A stretch of 64,000 nt of DNA from Epiperipatus broadwayi (GCA_028023455.1 JAQFVV010012397.1:3279501-3343500); one strand, 5' to 3'; positions 1 to 10,592 are shown, counted from the stretch's first letter. Translations and numbers: made by a program. Notes: generated from the sequence alone by a model not told the origin.

Positions 1-137
1 ACATTTAGTTTTACGGTTATATCATTTAACTAATAATAATTATTTTGTGTATATATAAATGTACACACACTTTGGCAATATGTTTAGCTTTACAGTTATA
101 ATAACGTTTAACTAATAATACTTATTTTGTGTATACA
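1..137. repeat. Two-copy tandem repeat, period about 79 bp
   Basis: A segment beginning at position 4 (tttagttttacggttat) recurs at position 83 with a few substitutions, and both copies run into the same block ending in ttattttgtgtata. It lies just beyond the 3' end of the minus-strand Gypsy remnant and could be part of its 3' LTR, but no matching 5' LTR copy was found to prove this. Confidence 0.6.
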
Positions 138-163
138 GAGCATACCTCCTCCAAGTTCAGAGA

Positions 164-652
164 TTAGCATTTTAGTTTTTTGCTGTTCTCTGAACTTAGC
201 ACATAATCACTGAGGTGGGAGGAAATTTTTCTTTCTCTCTTTGAACATTGGGGGGCATCTGATTCTGCGTTTAGAGCGTTATCTTGTTCTGGAGTACCAT
301 GTAACTTGTCGATGGCTTGTGTGATTTCAGTTTCTTGTGTAGTAATGACATCTGGGCTTGCATTGCTGTTACCTTTTTTCGGAAATGGCTGTGGCATTTA
401 TTGTATGCTTTTGTCTTTCCACTATTGATTTATGTGTTTACAGAACACTATTCCGTCCCCCATTCGGACAGCAACTACTTGCTTACTTAGATGTTGCGCA
501 CTTTCTGCTTTCATCCAGAATCTATCCTGATTATTTCTAACCCATACACGATCTTGTAGTGAAAATTTATAGTTTATGCCTGAAGTTACTTCGGTGTCCT
601 TAGTTGGTATAATTTTGTCGAGCTTTGTCTGCAGTCTACAAATTATAAGCAC
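164..652 (-). pseudogene. Gypsy integrase C-terminal fragment
   Basis: Two minus-strand frames cover the end of a Gypsy Pol. The first (422-652) has LQDRVWVRNNQDRFWMKAES, the beta-barrel C-terminal domain of Gypsy integrases (compare VWVR...W..G.I), ending CKHINQ. The second (164-397) carries the polar tail with ISSHLSDYVLSS, matching the 'R.P.HL.DY' tail of the intact integrase at 30.2 kb. The catalytic DDE domain is missing. Pieces of this domain are separated by a frame change near 400-420. Confidence 0.7.
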
Positions 653-839
653 TGCTTTGGGCGATAATTCTAAATGACACTGTTTTTGTTTTTATTGTTC
701 CCGGTTCCCCATTGAAAAGTTTAGGAAAACGATGTCTGATGCTTTTTTCAATGTCAATGTTTTTGACCCAAGCGATTTTTATTTCAAGTTGCCGAAACCA
801 TTCATGCCCAATGAAGGAATTTATAGGGGCATGGACTAT

Positions 840-1229
840 TCATAATGGCAATGTAATTATTTTTATAACGTTGTTCGACATAATTGGAGTCTGAATTACT
901 CCTTTAATTTTTATAGTGTTTCCGCTGACGTCTTGAGCTTTCAGATCAGTATGCATAAGTCTAGGTGGTGAACTCATATCTGCCATGATGGTTTTCCAGT
1001 CTTTAATGGAAAGTAAAGACACCCCAATACCGCTGTCAATTTCCATCAATAGGGGTTTTCCGTAAATCATTTCAAATTTCTGTAATTGGTCCAAAGACAC
1101 ATTATTAATTGCCGAAAATTCCTCTCGCTTAGGTTTTCTAGTAAAACGCTCTTGGCTATTATTTCTTGTATAATTGTCGAATTTCTTATTACTGCACATT
1201 TTTTCCCAAATGGCCAACTTTATTACCAT
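840..1229 (-). pseudogene. Gypsy protease fragment
   Basis: A 129-residue minus-strand frame contains MEIDSGIGVSLLS at about residues 62-74, the aspartic-protease active-site triad (DSG) in its usual setting, followed by a flap-like region KIKGVIQTPIM. A Gag-Pol retropepsin would cleave the element polyprotein. The frame is cut off before reverse transcriptase. The upstream residues CSNKKFDNYTRNNSQERF are the expected linker after a Gag zinc knuckle. The active triad itself is intact, unlike the protease of the younger Gypsy at 33 kb. Confidence 0.7.
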
Positions 1230-1399
1230 GTTTACAGCATTGATCTCTATAAAACACTTCCTAGCTGTGTGACCTAGTTTTTTACAGCAAAAGCACTTAA
1301 TTTGACTTTTCTTAGTATCAGTTATTCCACTTGGATCAGGTACCCTTCTTTCAGATTTGTCGACTTTATGGATTCCATAAGGATCGTTGTCCGCTATTT

Positions 1400-1917
1400 T
1401 CAGGTCGCAAATTCCTTAGCTCTTTGTAGCACAAGTTCATGAGCTACATAACATTTAATAGCTTCTTTATAGTTGACATCCTTGTCTGCCAATAACTGCT
1501 GTCTCAGACTGTCACTACTCATACCACATAAAAATTGTTCAAGGAGAGCTTCCTCCAAGTATGAGTCGTAGATGCAGTTTTTTTGCGAGTTCATGAAGGG
1601 CAGTATCATACTCTTGTGTTTGCTCATTCTTGTCTTGTTGGCGGTTTCTGGAGTCTGTCCATATGTCTAGACTCACGTGGATTAAAATAGTTGGCCAAAC
1701 AATCTTTGATCTGTTCAAATGTTAATTCTTCCGGGGTTTGGGGTTCGCAAAGCTTATTTGTAATTTGGATGACCCCTTTTCCAACAAAATACAATAATGT
1801 TTCTGTTTTCCTTTTATCGTCTGTTACACTATTAATAATTAAAAGTTTCTCTAATTGGATGTACAGGGGCCATTCACTTGCCTCTCTGACATCAAATTCA
1901 GATATTGCCAGTTGCAT
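1400..1917 (-). pseudogene. Gypsy gag fragment, two frames
   Basis: Two minus-strand open frames (1624-1917 and 1400-1627) overlap by four bases and together resemble a Gypsy-type Gag matrix/capsid region. The first starts MQLAISEFDVREASEWPLY and carries the typical capsid phrase LANYFNPRESRH. The second carries YLEEALLEQFLCGM followed by SLRQQLLADKDV, matching the usual Gag pattern of 'LREQFVCGL...RQRLL' seen in the intact Gag at 33.4-34.1 kb in this window. The product would package element RNA. The frame change between the two pieces and the lack of a clear downstream zinc knuckle in frame mark it as dead. Confidence 0.7.
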
Positions 1918-2878
1918 TATGATGACTTAGTCAATATTGCAAAAATATTTTTTTTTTTTTCAAAGTAATTTATCTGCTCACAAAATCAATTAATTAGCTG
2001 TCGACATTTCGGCTGTCAATGCGCTAATTGTTCTTAAGTGACAATTTAACAATTTGCTGAGGATTCAGACCGTTGAGATTCATAATCAAGACTATGACTG
2101 TGCCAATTGCAATTTCCAGTGGCACTCTATTGCCTGCTGGATTGCAAATATAAATAACACAAATAATTAATAATTAATTTGGCAGCATGGCAAATAATTT
2201 AAAATAACAAGAGTTTATTTTTCAGAGTTATATGGAGATTATCAATCTAGTTTACTATATATATATGACAATTATATACACATGCTATATAAATACAATA
2301 AGGGCCGAAAGGCATACCAAAATAATAATAACATCAATACGACCTGTTATACTGTTCCCAAGTTTACTTTCACACATCCGGAGATAAACTTCTCCACAAG
2401 GTGAAGGAGGGAGCTGGGGCACCCGAGGAAATGGCACATCTGCCTTTCAGAAGCTTCACTTAGCAGATATATAGTATATCATGTAATAAAATGTTTTTTA
2501 AGCATAATGCTAAAAGTTTTACGAAATTACCTAGTTTATTAATACCAAGACTACAATTACGTTTCTATAAGAGAAAAAAGTTACTGGAAAAAAAAATAAA
2601 AATACCACCCAGAGAATATTTAATTGCAATGAAAGTCAGACATTTTGCTATTTACTTTATTTAAAAAATGCAGATTTTTTTTTCTTATTCGTATTTTTTC
2701 ATTGAATGAAAGAATGATCACACATTCAGTAAAATATATGCAAACATGTCTTCTCAATTTATTATTAATAATTATATTATTCTTTAAAAAAATAGATATA
2801 TGTACTATAATTTTAATGTATATATACATACTATATATATATAAACATTACAAGCATAAAGCTAAACTAGTCAATATA

Positions 2879-3138
2879 TAATCAAAACCATCCCAAATCC
2901 AAAATTCAACCAGACCAGCATAAAAATAATATTAAAACACTACCAAAGGTTTTACTGCTACAAGCAGACTTCTCAAGTGTAAAGAACTACAAAAACTACA
3001 CAATATATATAATATTAAACATTACCCACAAATCCATTCACTTCCCATCCACCCTTAATATTAAAAGAACTCTTAAATAAATTAATCGCTTCAGAATAAT
3101 AACTTTTCAATAATAAAGGTTTGGGGTGGTTTTGATTA
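2879..3138. mobile_element. 260-bp MITE with TA target duplication
   Basis: The left end begins TAATCAAAACCATCCCAAAT and the right end, read in reverse complement, TAATCAAAACCACCCCAAAC, giving 23-bp terminal inverted repeats with about three mismatches. The dinucleotide TA flanks both ends (2877-2878 and 3139-3140). Non-coding interior. TA duplications are usual for Tc1/mariner-type elements, so this is probably a mariner-like MITE lying in an LTV1 intron. The superfamily is inferred from the TA duplication only. Confidence 0.6.
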
Positions 3139-3559
3139 TACTATATATATATAGAAGTATGTGTTATACATATATCCATGTTTAAACTACTATATAGCTG
3201 CTATCAATAAACAATACATATTCTATTCTAATCAAAGTTCATTAACAAAACATGACCTATTATAAGTGATGTACATGAGAAGGCTTGGAACAAAACAGCA
3301 GAAACCATAGTTCAGCCAACAATTTAACTCAAGTCAACACAGTTTAATGATTAATTATCTTTAAAAATATCTTTATAAAAGTAGATAGATTTCAAACTTA
3401 ATCAGTAGTGTATATAATTTCATCTGTTTTATAAGTTTATCAACATTCAAAAAACAGCATAAATTATAATCAATTTTATTGTATTATTTGCTTTAATTTA
3501 AATTTCACAGCGAAACAATTTAGCAAATAATATTTCATATTTATTTAATATAAATATAC

Positions 3560-3644
3560 CTTGTGGTGCTGCTTTATTTAATAATCCTATGCTTTCTTCT
3601 TCTTGTGACGGAAAGGCAGAGGAGGGCAACTGAACACTGGTTGG
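3560..3644 (-). CDS. LTV1: LTV1, coding exon 4 (partial gene)
   Basis: Minus-strand exon of 85 bp, preceded by a polypyrimidine-AG acceptor (ttctattttag) and followed by a GTATAT donor. It encodes LPSSAFPSQEEESIGLLNKA plus flanks, which follows the family sequence 'LPSSVFASEFEEDVGLLNKAAP' of vertebrate LTV1 closely. It enters in phase 0 from exon 3 and leaves after one base of a codon (phase 1). The next exons should encode the acidic central region and the C-terminal basic region; nothing matching them is visible down to position 1, so the gene continues off the left edge. LTV1 is a non-ribosomal factor needed for late assembly of the 40S subunit head around uS3. Confidence 0.9.
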
Positions 3645-3722
3645 CTAAAATAGAATGAAAATGGACCATAAAGATCACATTTTAACTATGGAATAAAATC
3701 AGTGTGATGACAGTGCACATAC

Positions 3723-3899
3723 CTTTTGCGAACTTTGACTATTCTTTAGCTTTTTACGATAAATAACAAATTGTTCAACAGGCTCTAAAGAAGTATCAAT
3801 TGGTTGGCCAGGTAGCTTCAAATGTTGAAGATAATTATAGTCATCATTAAAATAAATGCCAAATTCTCTTTGAATCTCATGCAGTACTTCTTTTTTTAC
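3723..3899 (-). CDS. LTV1: LTV1, coding exon 3
   Basis: Minus-strand exon of 177 bp (59 codons, phase 0 at both ends) between an acceptor (ttttttaacag) and a GTATGT donor. It encodes the LTV1 hallmark FGIYFNDDYNYLQHLKLPGQ, equivalent to 'YGVFFDDDYDYLQHLK' in vertebrates, the most conserved stretch of the family. The preceding residues VKKEVLHEIQRE form a basic helix like the one before this motif in other animals. The exon is followed by a short serine/lysine-rich linker ending in SQSSQK. The splice phases fit both neighbouring exons without any frame adjustment, which supports a working gene. Confidence 0.92.
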
Positions 3900-4019
3900 C
3901 TGTTAAAAAAATACATTATATATATATAAAATGCAACTCATTTCATTTCTTATATTCATTTTTCATTAAATATAAAACCATAATGTCAAAAATATTATAA
4001 ACTTTTGATCAACTGAATT

Positions 4020-4660
4020 ATAAATAAATTGAAATACTAGAAAACTTGCTTGTATACAATTTAATTACATATCAAATTGATTTTCATTCACATATGAATC
4101 TTTTCAAGATGTTATTTTTAAAATTACAACAATAAACATTCTACAGTTTTATACACTCTCTAGTGGTCATCACTAGAAATAACCTCATGAAGAAATAAAA
4201 AATTACTATTATTATTACTTTTTTTATTATTATAAATTTACATAATATATATATTTACATCGATTATACATTCTCTTATTCATTTTTTCCCTCCCATCTT
4301 ATAACTACTAATCTACCATCAAACAAACATTTAATTCCTGTCTTACTTTCAATACATATACATTTATATATATCGCAGCTTGCAATTATCTAAAGTGACC
4401 ATATTAATACACTTATCTGTTTTCTTCTATATACAATGTTTCATAATATTTTTGTTCTTTAAAATTGTTACTGTACTTTATTAACTTTATATTTCCCTCC
4501 CATTTATGGTATGTCCTGTTTCTAAATAATGATTATACAGTCCAGACTTAGTATCTTTTCTTGTTATTGCTGTATTATTTTCTTTAGCTTTTGCAATTGT
4601 ACTTTTCCCTAACTGCCCTATGTATATTTTATTGCATCTGTCACATCAGCTGAAGTATAT
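4020..4660 (-). mobile_element. Penelope-like element 3' fragment (minus copy)
   Basis: The minus strand from about 4660 carries a decayed GIY-YIG endonuclease-type segment (a Cys-rich CDRCNKIYIGQ-like start, then TIAKAKENNTAITRKDTKSG, then YNHYLETGH) followed by non-coding sequence down to 4020. The whole is an inverted copy of 4790-5640. GIY-YIG endonucleases at the C-terminus are diagnostic of Penelope-like retroelements. Stops and a missing reverse transcriptase show a dead, 5'-truncated copy. Confidence 0.6.
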
Positions 4661-4789
4661 ATATAATATTGAATAAACATAAGTTAAATGATGAAGTAAA
4701 TATAGAATGGAAGAGTAGTAAAGATTAAGAAAATGGTTATACAATGCAAAAATGAATGATAATATTGAAAATAGAATAGGAATCATTTA

Positions 4790-5645
4790 TGTACTTACAT
4801 GTGACAGATGCAATAAGATATATATAGGACAATAAAGAAAAAGTGCAATTGAAAGAGCTAAAGAGTATAATAGAACAATAAAAAGAAAAGATACTAAGTC
4901 TGGATCGTATAATCATTATTTAGAAATAGGATATATAATAAAATGTGAAAAAAATATAGAGTTAATGAAGTATAGTAACAATTTTAAAGAAAGAAAATAT
5001 TATGAAACATTGTATATACAAGAAAACAGAGATAAATGTATTAATATGGTCAATGATTCGATAAAACTGAGAGGGAAATGGTCACTGTTAGATTGCCTTG
5101 ACAACAGTTTGAAATTGTTGATTGTTATTGATATTGGGATTGTCTAAGTATTGAGTGGATTTTAATGATGAATGTATATATGTATCACTAAATCAATCAA
5201 ATTATACATAACTCAAAATAATAGACAACAGGTTTGTATGCAATTTAATTTAATATCATCAAATTGATTTTTATTTACAAATGAACCTTCTCAAAATGCC
5301 ATTTTTAAAATTAATCACATATATTGAAAATATAAGACAGGAAGTAAATGTTTGTTTGATGATAGATTAGTAGTTATAAGATGGGAGAAAAAAAGATGAA
5401 TAAGAAAATGTATAATGGATGTAAATATATATATGTAAATTTATAAAATAAAAAAAGTAATAATAATTTTTTATTTTTCATGAGTTTATTTCAAGTGATG
5501 ACCACTAGAGAGGGTATAAAGCTGTAAAATATTTATTGTCACATGATTAATTTTAAAAATGACATCTTGAAAAGATTCATATGTGAACGAAAATCGATTT
5601 GATATGTAATTAAATTGTATACAAACAAATTGTCTAGTATTTTGA
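4790..5645 (+). mobile_element. Penelope-like element 3' fragment (plus copy)
   Basis: Plus-strand translation from 4796 reads TCDRCNKIYIGQ, a stop, then a region with KEYNRTIKRKDTKSGSYNHY and, in the open stretch 4965-5147, MKYSNNFKERKYYETLYIQE. This is a GIY-YIG endonuclease domain of a Penelope-like retroelement with the cysteine pair before the YIG. The downstream part (5300-5640) is the inverted partner of 4020-4330. An 80-bp motif at 5235-5315 repeats 4048-4130 in direct orientation and 5555-5640 in inverted orientation. No reverse transcriptase remains. Confidence 0.65.
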
Positions 5646-7138
5646 TTTATTTATAATTCGATTGATTAAAACTTATAAAATGCAACATACACATTTTAAG
5701 ACTGAAACAATACTTATCATCAATCAATAAACATGAATCTTAAAAATGCAAATTGCATTTTTAAATAAGTAAATTTCATCACCAACAAGATATTTCAGCA
5801 AATCTTAAATCTTCAAGAAAATAAATGTTATGATTCTCATACATGATTAGAAATATAAATGTGTTTTATAAGAATGAATGCTATGCTGATAACAAAAATA
5901 TAAAGTGCATTATATTAATTGCTGTATTCATGTTTGTAAAACATACATAGTCATTTCAATATATATATATATAAGCGTTGACTTGTTTTTAATAATATGT
6001 ATATATGAATAGCTTCAACAGTTATTTGTGTACGTGCATAATGGTTAGATTTGATGAAGAGAGATATGGACAATGACATAGATATATCCAGGGTACAATC
6101 TGTATTTTCATCAATCAGAAGCCTTGTTGATGATGATAGTGTGGATTTTAGTTTAAAAATGCAGATGTATTGAATAAACTGAGTTTATTATATACATACA
6201 TTTATAAAAGACTTTAAAAAATTAAATATATTATTAATCAGACTCATAACTGTATTTTTTATAATTTCAAACCAATTAAATATATTATTAATCAGACTCA
6301 TAACTGTATTCTTTATAATTTCAAACCATTAAAATAATTTTTCAATCATTTTTTTTACATTTGACACGATTTCATTATCTCATATAAATTTATAAAAACC
6401 AACAAACATAATAACCTTAATAAATAATATTTCTGTAGTGTAATATTCACTACATCATTCTCATGCAAGATAGGGACTGGTCTCTAGTCTTAATGAATGA
6501 CCAATAAAAATTATTAAATATAATAACCATTTCCGATGAAACAGAACAATAATGTAAATCATATTACCAAATGCTTAATAATTACATACACTTAAAATTT
6601 TGTGAATCAAAATCAGTAACTATTCTGTTTCTTTTAAAATGTATATTGTTGGGCTCAATAAGTAATTACTTAAACTATCAAAGAAAATTTAGTCCTGCAA
6701 ACTAGTAAAGTTTATATTCTTTATTATAACTATAAGATGCTCATATGTGCTGATGATACAATGGAGAACATTTACAATTTATTCATTAATTTTAGTCTTT
6801 TTCATATCTACAACACAATGCCATATTCTTCAATCTATCAACAATATGACTTGATTGTTAATTTACTCAGTTCTCCAGTATATTTCAAATGTAAAATCAT
6901 CTAATCACTTTAAAGTTAATTTATTTCATTTAAATGTACTGCAAGATGTAATAAATTCAGATAATGTCATTATAATGTGAAAAAAATCAGTATTCAGTTA
7001 TACTATAGATGTGACAGCCCAGACTTTCTTCATTATAAACTTTCGTCATTTTAAAATCATACATATGTTGCTGAAAAGTTAAACAAATAATAAAACTAAT
7101 ATATATATAAATGGAATTAATATCTCCAGGAATAAATG
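5646..7138. other. LTV1 intron sequence, no gene seen
   Basis: AT-rich intronic sequence with short AT runs. Apart from the 54-bp duplication I see no coding region, splice-flanked exon or recognisable element. Confidence 0.6.
6221..6328. repeat. Tandem duplication, 2 x 54 bp
   Basis: The segment starting attaaatatattattaatca at 6221 is repeated at 6275 with one or two differences (gtatttttta versus gtattcttta). Simple local duplication inside an LTV1 intron. Confidence 0.85.
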
Positions 7139-7350
7139 TTAAAACAGTGAGAAACTCTCCAAATAGTAGTGCCACCCAGTGCTCTCAGATCCAAGGCTCC
7201 GTACTGATGAAAGCCACAAGTTAGAAATTAGACTGGGGATATTGGATGAATAGGCACTAAATAGAGATTTTATGTACAAACCTTCTTGCATCCATTGACT
7301 ATTACGGTTTACAATGGGTAGCACTACTGAATGGAGAGTTTGTCACTGTA
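7139..7350 (-). repeat. Dispersed repeat with coding-like minus strand, copy 1
   Basis: This 210-bp block is about three-quarters identical, in inverted orientation, to 29060-29240. On the minus strand it reads MQEGLYIKSLFSAYSSNIPS then LISNLWLSSVRSLGSES. The equivalent frame in the other copy keeps much of this, including RSLGSES, which suggests an old coding segment of a mobile element. I do not recognise the protein family. Confidence 0.6.
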
Positions 7351-9865
7351 CTTCAGTTTGTGTAAGCATAGGAAATGGTGTCATTTGATGTTTAGTGGAC
7401 CAATAACATTAACCTATGCGTATTTAATATTTATATATAGTTATATTGTATACACATACATTATTAAATAATAAAGAAAATAAAATTTGATTTGATCAAT
7501 TGATTTAACATATCCTTGTTTTAATTTAACAGAGATTTGTTTTTAAAAATAATTTTTCTCATGTCGCTATACATTGTATACAAATATATATATATATTTT
7601 CTTTAATATTGTTTTAAAATGTATGCAAACAATTTATTTCTGTACTGGGCTTATTATTATTATTATTATTAATATGTGTGTATTCAAAATTAAGAAGATA
7701 ATATAAATTGTAACTTATGTTAAAATAATAAAGAATGATAGACCTATATGAGCAATTTTCACAAATAAAATGCAGATCATAATTAATTTTAATCTAAGGA
7801 TGATAATCCTTCACAGAAGTCTCTAAATTAATTTTAAAAATTGAAAGAGTAGCAGAATTTGGCAGCATTTACCTAGAATCACATCGATAAAAGTGCTTCA
7901 GATAAAAATTCAGATCAATCTTTTATTTTTCTTCTAATTTAATCTTTTTGATAAATCACTGCTATTCTTTGATTCAATTATGTCAAAAATATGGATAACT
8001 TTAGAATACCAACAACAATTCATTCCTTTTTTCCAAAAGTATGAATTTACAAAGAACAAAAATCAAACTCTACTTTTTTTTTGGTTTAAAAAAATTAATA
8101 AATCCATACATCCAAAATTAAAAACAGTGCAATCTTTTAACGTCTCAAAATTAATAATAGAATATGCTTTTAGAGTTTTATATTATTTCTTTCTCACTGG
8201 GAAACTTTCATGGCTTTAGATTATTATGATCATTATAAAATTTTATTTGAGTATTATAAATTATGAAACTCATTCTCATCTTGAAAGACTACATTTTTGA
8301 TGCTAGAACTCTGCATGTCTATTTCCATAACTTAAATTCAGTATTAAAAATTTTTTTAAATAAAAAATAATAAAAAGTATACAATACAAACAAAAAATTC
8401 ACATATTCAAAATTAGACAAATATTAGTACATCAATAGTTTACATTTTTAAGGATGAAGTTTAACATAGCAATAAGAATATGTATTCTTTAAAAGCATGG
8501 CCTTGTGTGTTTATTTTTTAGTTTAACTTGTTATTAATTGATTGAAATAGTGATTTTGATTTTTAATAATCGTAATTATAATAAAATAATCCACACTATC
8601 ATTGTTTGATATTAATTATATTTATTATAATAATTATAATATTACAGTGGGATATACTGTGAAACAAACAAACAAACAAACAAACAAACAAACACAGCAA
8701 AAATCACAAAAAAAAAAAAAACATGTGGTTTTGATCTAGAAATCAATTCAATAAAAATAATGAAGTCATATTTTGCTTTAATACAAAATTTATTATAACC
8801 AAAGTTTTTCATACCTATTCTATTATATATGTAAGAGAGATTTAAAATGTATCCGTAAAATTTAGAGTTGTTTCTTCTGTGACTTGAGAATGATTCACTG
8901 TTTGGTTATTTTAATCTCTATATTTTCTTTAGTACCTTAAATTAACCATAAAATCAACTATAAGTTAGATAAGATTTCTTCATTAATTATTTCAGATTGA
9001 ATGTTTTCTTCCTGAAGCAAAGAAATCAAGATTTGAGAAAAATTTGATGTTATATACAAATAAAGATCAAACTAACCATGAATGTGCCTATCTGTTTCAT
9101 GCAAATTCACAATTTCTGAAGAAATTGATGAAATATGTTCTGATGAAATAAAATGCAGTTTATTAGTTGAAAAGAGTACATTTACATATATTATATATTC
9201 ACCACTTCACTTTGCTTCAATCCATGACAATTCATTAATTTATTCTACCCTTATTCAAACTAACACAATAATGATAAACTTTATCAAAATGCAAACACAT
9301 TTTATGCACTTTTCTGAAAAATGTTTAACAAAATCTTGACACATGCAATCACAATAAAAATATTTTGACATAGCTAATGATAGAGAAGTCCTTTAAAGTA
9401 TGCAGTAGCTCAACGAATACTCCACTTGAAAGATATGGAAATCATCGGTAGATGAGTGATGATCAATTCATATACCTAGAGCAATAACAGAAATGTTAAA
9501 GTTTCTAAATGATGCAGTCTTTGTCTTAAAATATTTTAAAGTAATGGTATCCCTATTGTTGTTAACAAAAGTGAATAATAAAATTGAAATTAAATACACA
9601 GCATTCTCATCCAATTAAACATTTTTTTAAACAAATTAATATATAACCAATATTCATTAAAGACTAATTTTTTATGAAACCAGACATTATGACATTCAAC
9701 ATAATATGCCAAATAATATTTCATTATTATTATTATTTTGCTTGCTTTTATTAATAAACTAATTTTTTAAAAATAATTACATATTTATCATATAGCAGAA
9801 CAATTTATGATAATGCAATGGGTGATCACATGTATATATTATGCATGCATTTATGCGATACATAC
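7351..9865. other. LTV1 intron sequence, no gene seen
   Basis: AT-rich intron between LTV1 exons 2 and 3. It holds an (AAAC)n microsatellite and long A/T runs. Two short open frames (7980-8219 plus, 9082-9339 plus) show no recognisable domain and are probably chance. Confidence 0.6.
8661..8694. repeat. (AAAC)n microsatellite
   Basis: About eight uninterrupted copies of the tetranucleotide caaa/aaac in the LTV1 intron, followed 15 bases later by an A-run. Confidence 0.9.
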
Positions 9866-10048
9866 CAATTGTTTATGCTGAATCAAAAGTTTATTAACTT
9901 TCCCCTTATCTCTTGCTACTGGTTCCAATACATATTCTGATGCATCAGGATTAGCTAATTCAGGATCTCGTTGACTACGGTGTACAAGTTTAAAAGTGAT
10001 AGCATTCTTTTTGTCAATGAACTTCTTTTTCTTTTTAACAGGAGCCGG
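9866..10048 (-). CDS. LTV1: LTV1, coding exon 2 (N-terminal domain)
   Basis: Minus-strand exon of 183 bp (61 codons, phase 0 at both ends). It starts right after a ttttttaaaag acceptor with PAPVKKKKKFIDKKNAITFK and continues LVHRSQRDPELANPDASEYV; vertebrate LTV1 starts 'MPHRKKKPFIEKKKAVSFHLVHRSQRDP'. Read upstream through the acceptor, the same frame hits TAA at once, so the initiator methionine must come from another exon. The donor is GTATGT at 9860-9865. This basic N-terminus is the segment that associates with the pre-40S subunit. Exon 3 lies about 6 kb away, beyond an intron holding Penelope-like and other repeats. Confidence 0.93.
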
Positions 10049-10374
10049 CTTTTAAAAAAGCAAACAAAAAATTACTCACTTCATCATTTTTTAATATATA
10101 TATATAACTTTTTTACAAATAATTTACAGATATAACAAAAATTTCAATTTTTATCATTAAACATACACACAAATAAATAAATATCTACATTAAATAATCC
10201 ATATGAAAAAAAAGGATTCATTTTTTTTTGATAAACTTTTATTGTACAAAATCAAAAAATTCATTATGTCAAGATTGTAAAGCAATAAAAACACATAATT
10301 AATCCTATTTGTCTCTAGTATTAATAATTTTTCAAGAAGTATAATAACTAATCCTTCTTATTGTATTGCCAAAT

Positions 10375-10592
10375 GTATATAATATTAAATCATCCATACA
10401 CTATATTATTGTTTCATAATGCTTTAATTACCACCCTCTTTTACAGTTTCAATTGCCCAGGCAATCTTCTTCAGAACTGTCTTTTCAAAACTCAATTTCT
10501 GGGGCAATCCAAACTGTAAAAAAGGGTGGTAATTAAAGCATTGTGAAATAATAATAAAGTGCACAGATGATTTAATATTATATATTAATAAT
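10375..10592. mobile_element. Foldback element with hammerhead-like core
   Basis: Arms of about 85 bp (10375-10460 and 10505-10592) are inverted copies: both read inwards through ttaaatcatc, then aatgctttaattaccaccct, to tacagttt. In the left arm the minus strand shows CTGAAGA (10474-10468), a short stem-forming segment ATTGCC/GGCAAT, then GAAAC (10450-10446), the order of conserved blocks in a hammerhead ribozyme (CUGANGA, helix II, GAAA). The right arm has a more decayed version (CAAAC instead of GAAAC). Type I hammerheads are known in Penelope-like elements and retrozymes. Non-coding. Confidence 0.55.

Larger units (their letters stand above)
164..2480 (-). mobile_element. Decayed Gypsy (Ty3-type) LTR retrotransposon without RT core
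   Basis: Reading on the minus strand, the order is gag (1917 down to 1400), protease (1229 to 840) and integrase C-terminus (652 to 164). These pieces are in different frames, and there is no space for reverse transcriptase, RNase H or the integrase catalytic core between 840 and 652, so an internal deletion of roughly 3 kb is implied. The stretch 1918-2480 lies where the 5' LTR and leader should be; on the minus strand it contains an AATAAACTCTTG-type block like the one in the LTR of the Gypsy element at 11.8-17.1 kb, but I could not delimit the LTR. The element lies in or downstream of an LTV1 intron in the same orientation as LTV1. Confidence 0.75.

Noticed and set aside
1-3540. Remaining LTV1 exons (acidic centre and C-terminus)
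   Set aside because: I looked on the minus strand for Asp/Glu-rich reading with splice sites and found none, so they are presumed to be beyond the left edge.
7200-7235. CTGATGA followed by AGAAA as a hammerhead core
   Set aside because: The block spacing is wrong and the GAAAC element is missing in both copies of this repeat.
7980-8219. 79-codon open stretch in an LTV1 intron
   Set aside because: Lysine/phenylalanine-rich reading expected from AT-rich DNA, no domain and no splice context.
8661-8694. CRISPR-like or other structured array
   Set aside because: Plain tetranucleotide microsatellite; no spacers.
9082-9339. 85-codon open stretch in an LTV1 intron
   Set aside because: Antisense to LTV1, no recognisable motif, no second copy or promoter signal; chance is the simpler reading.
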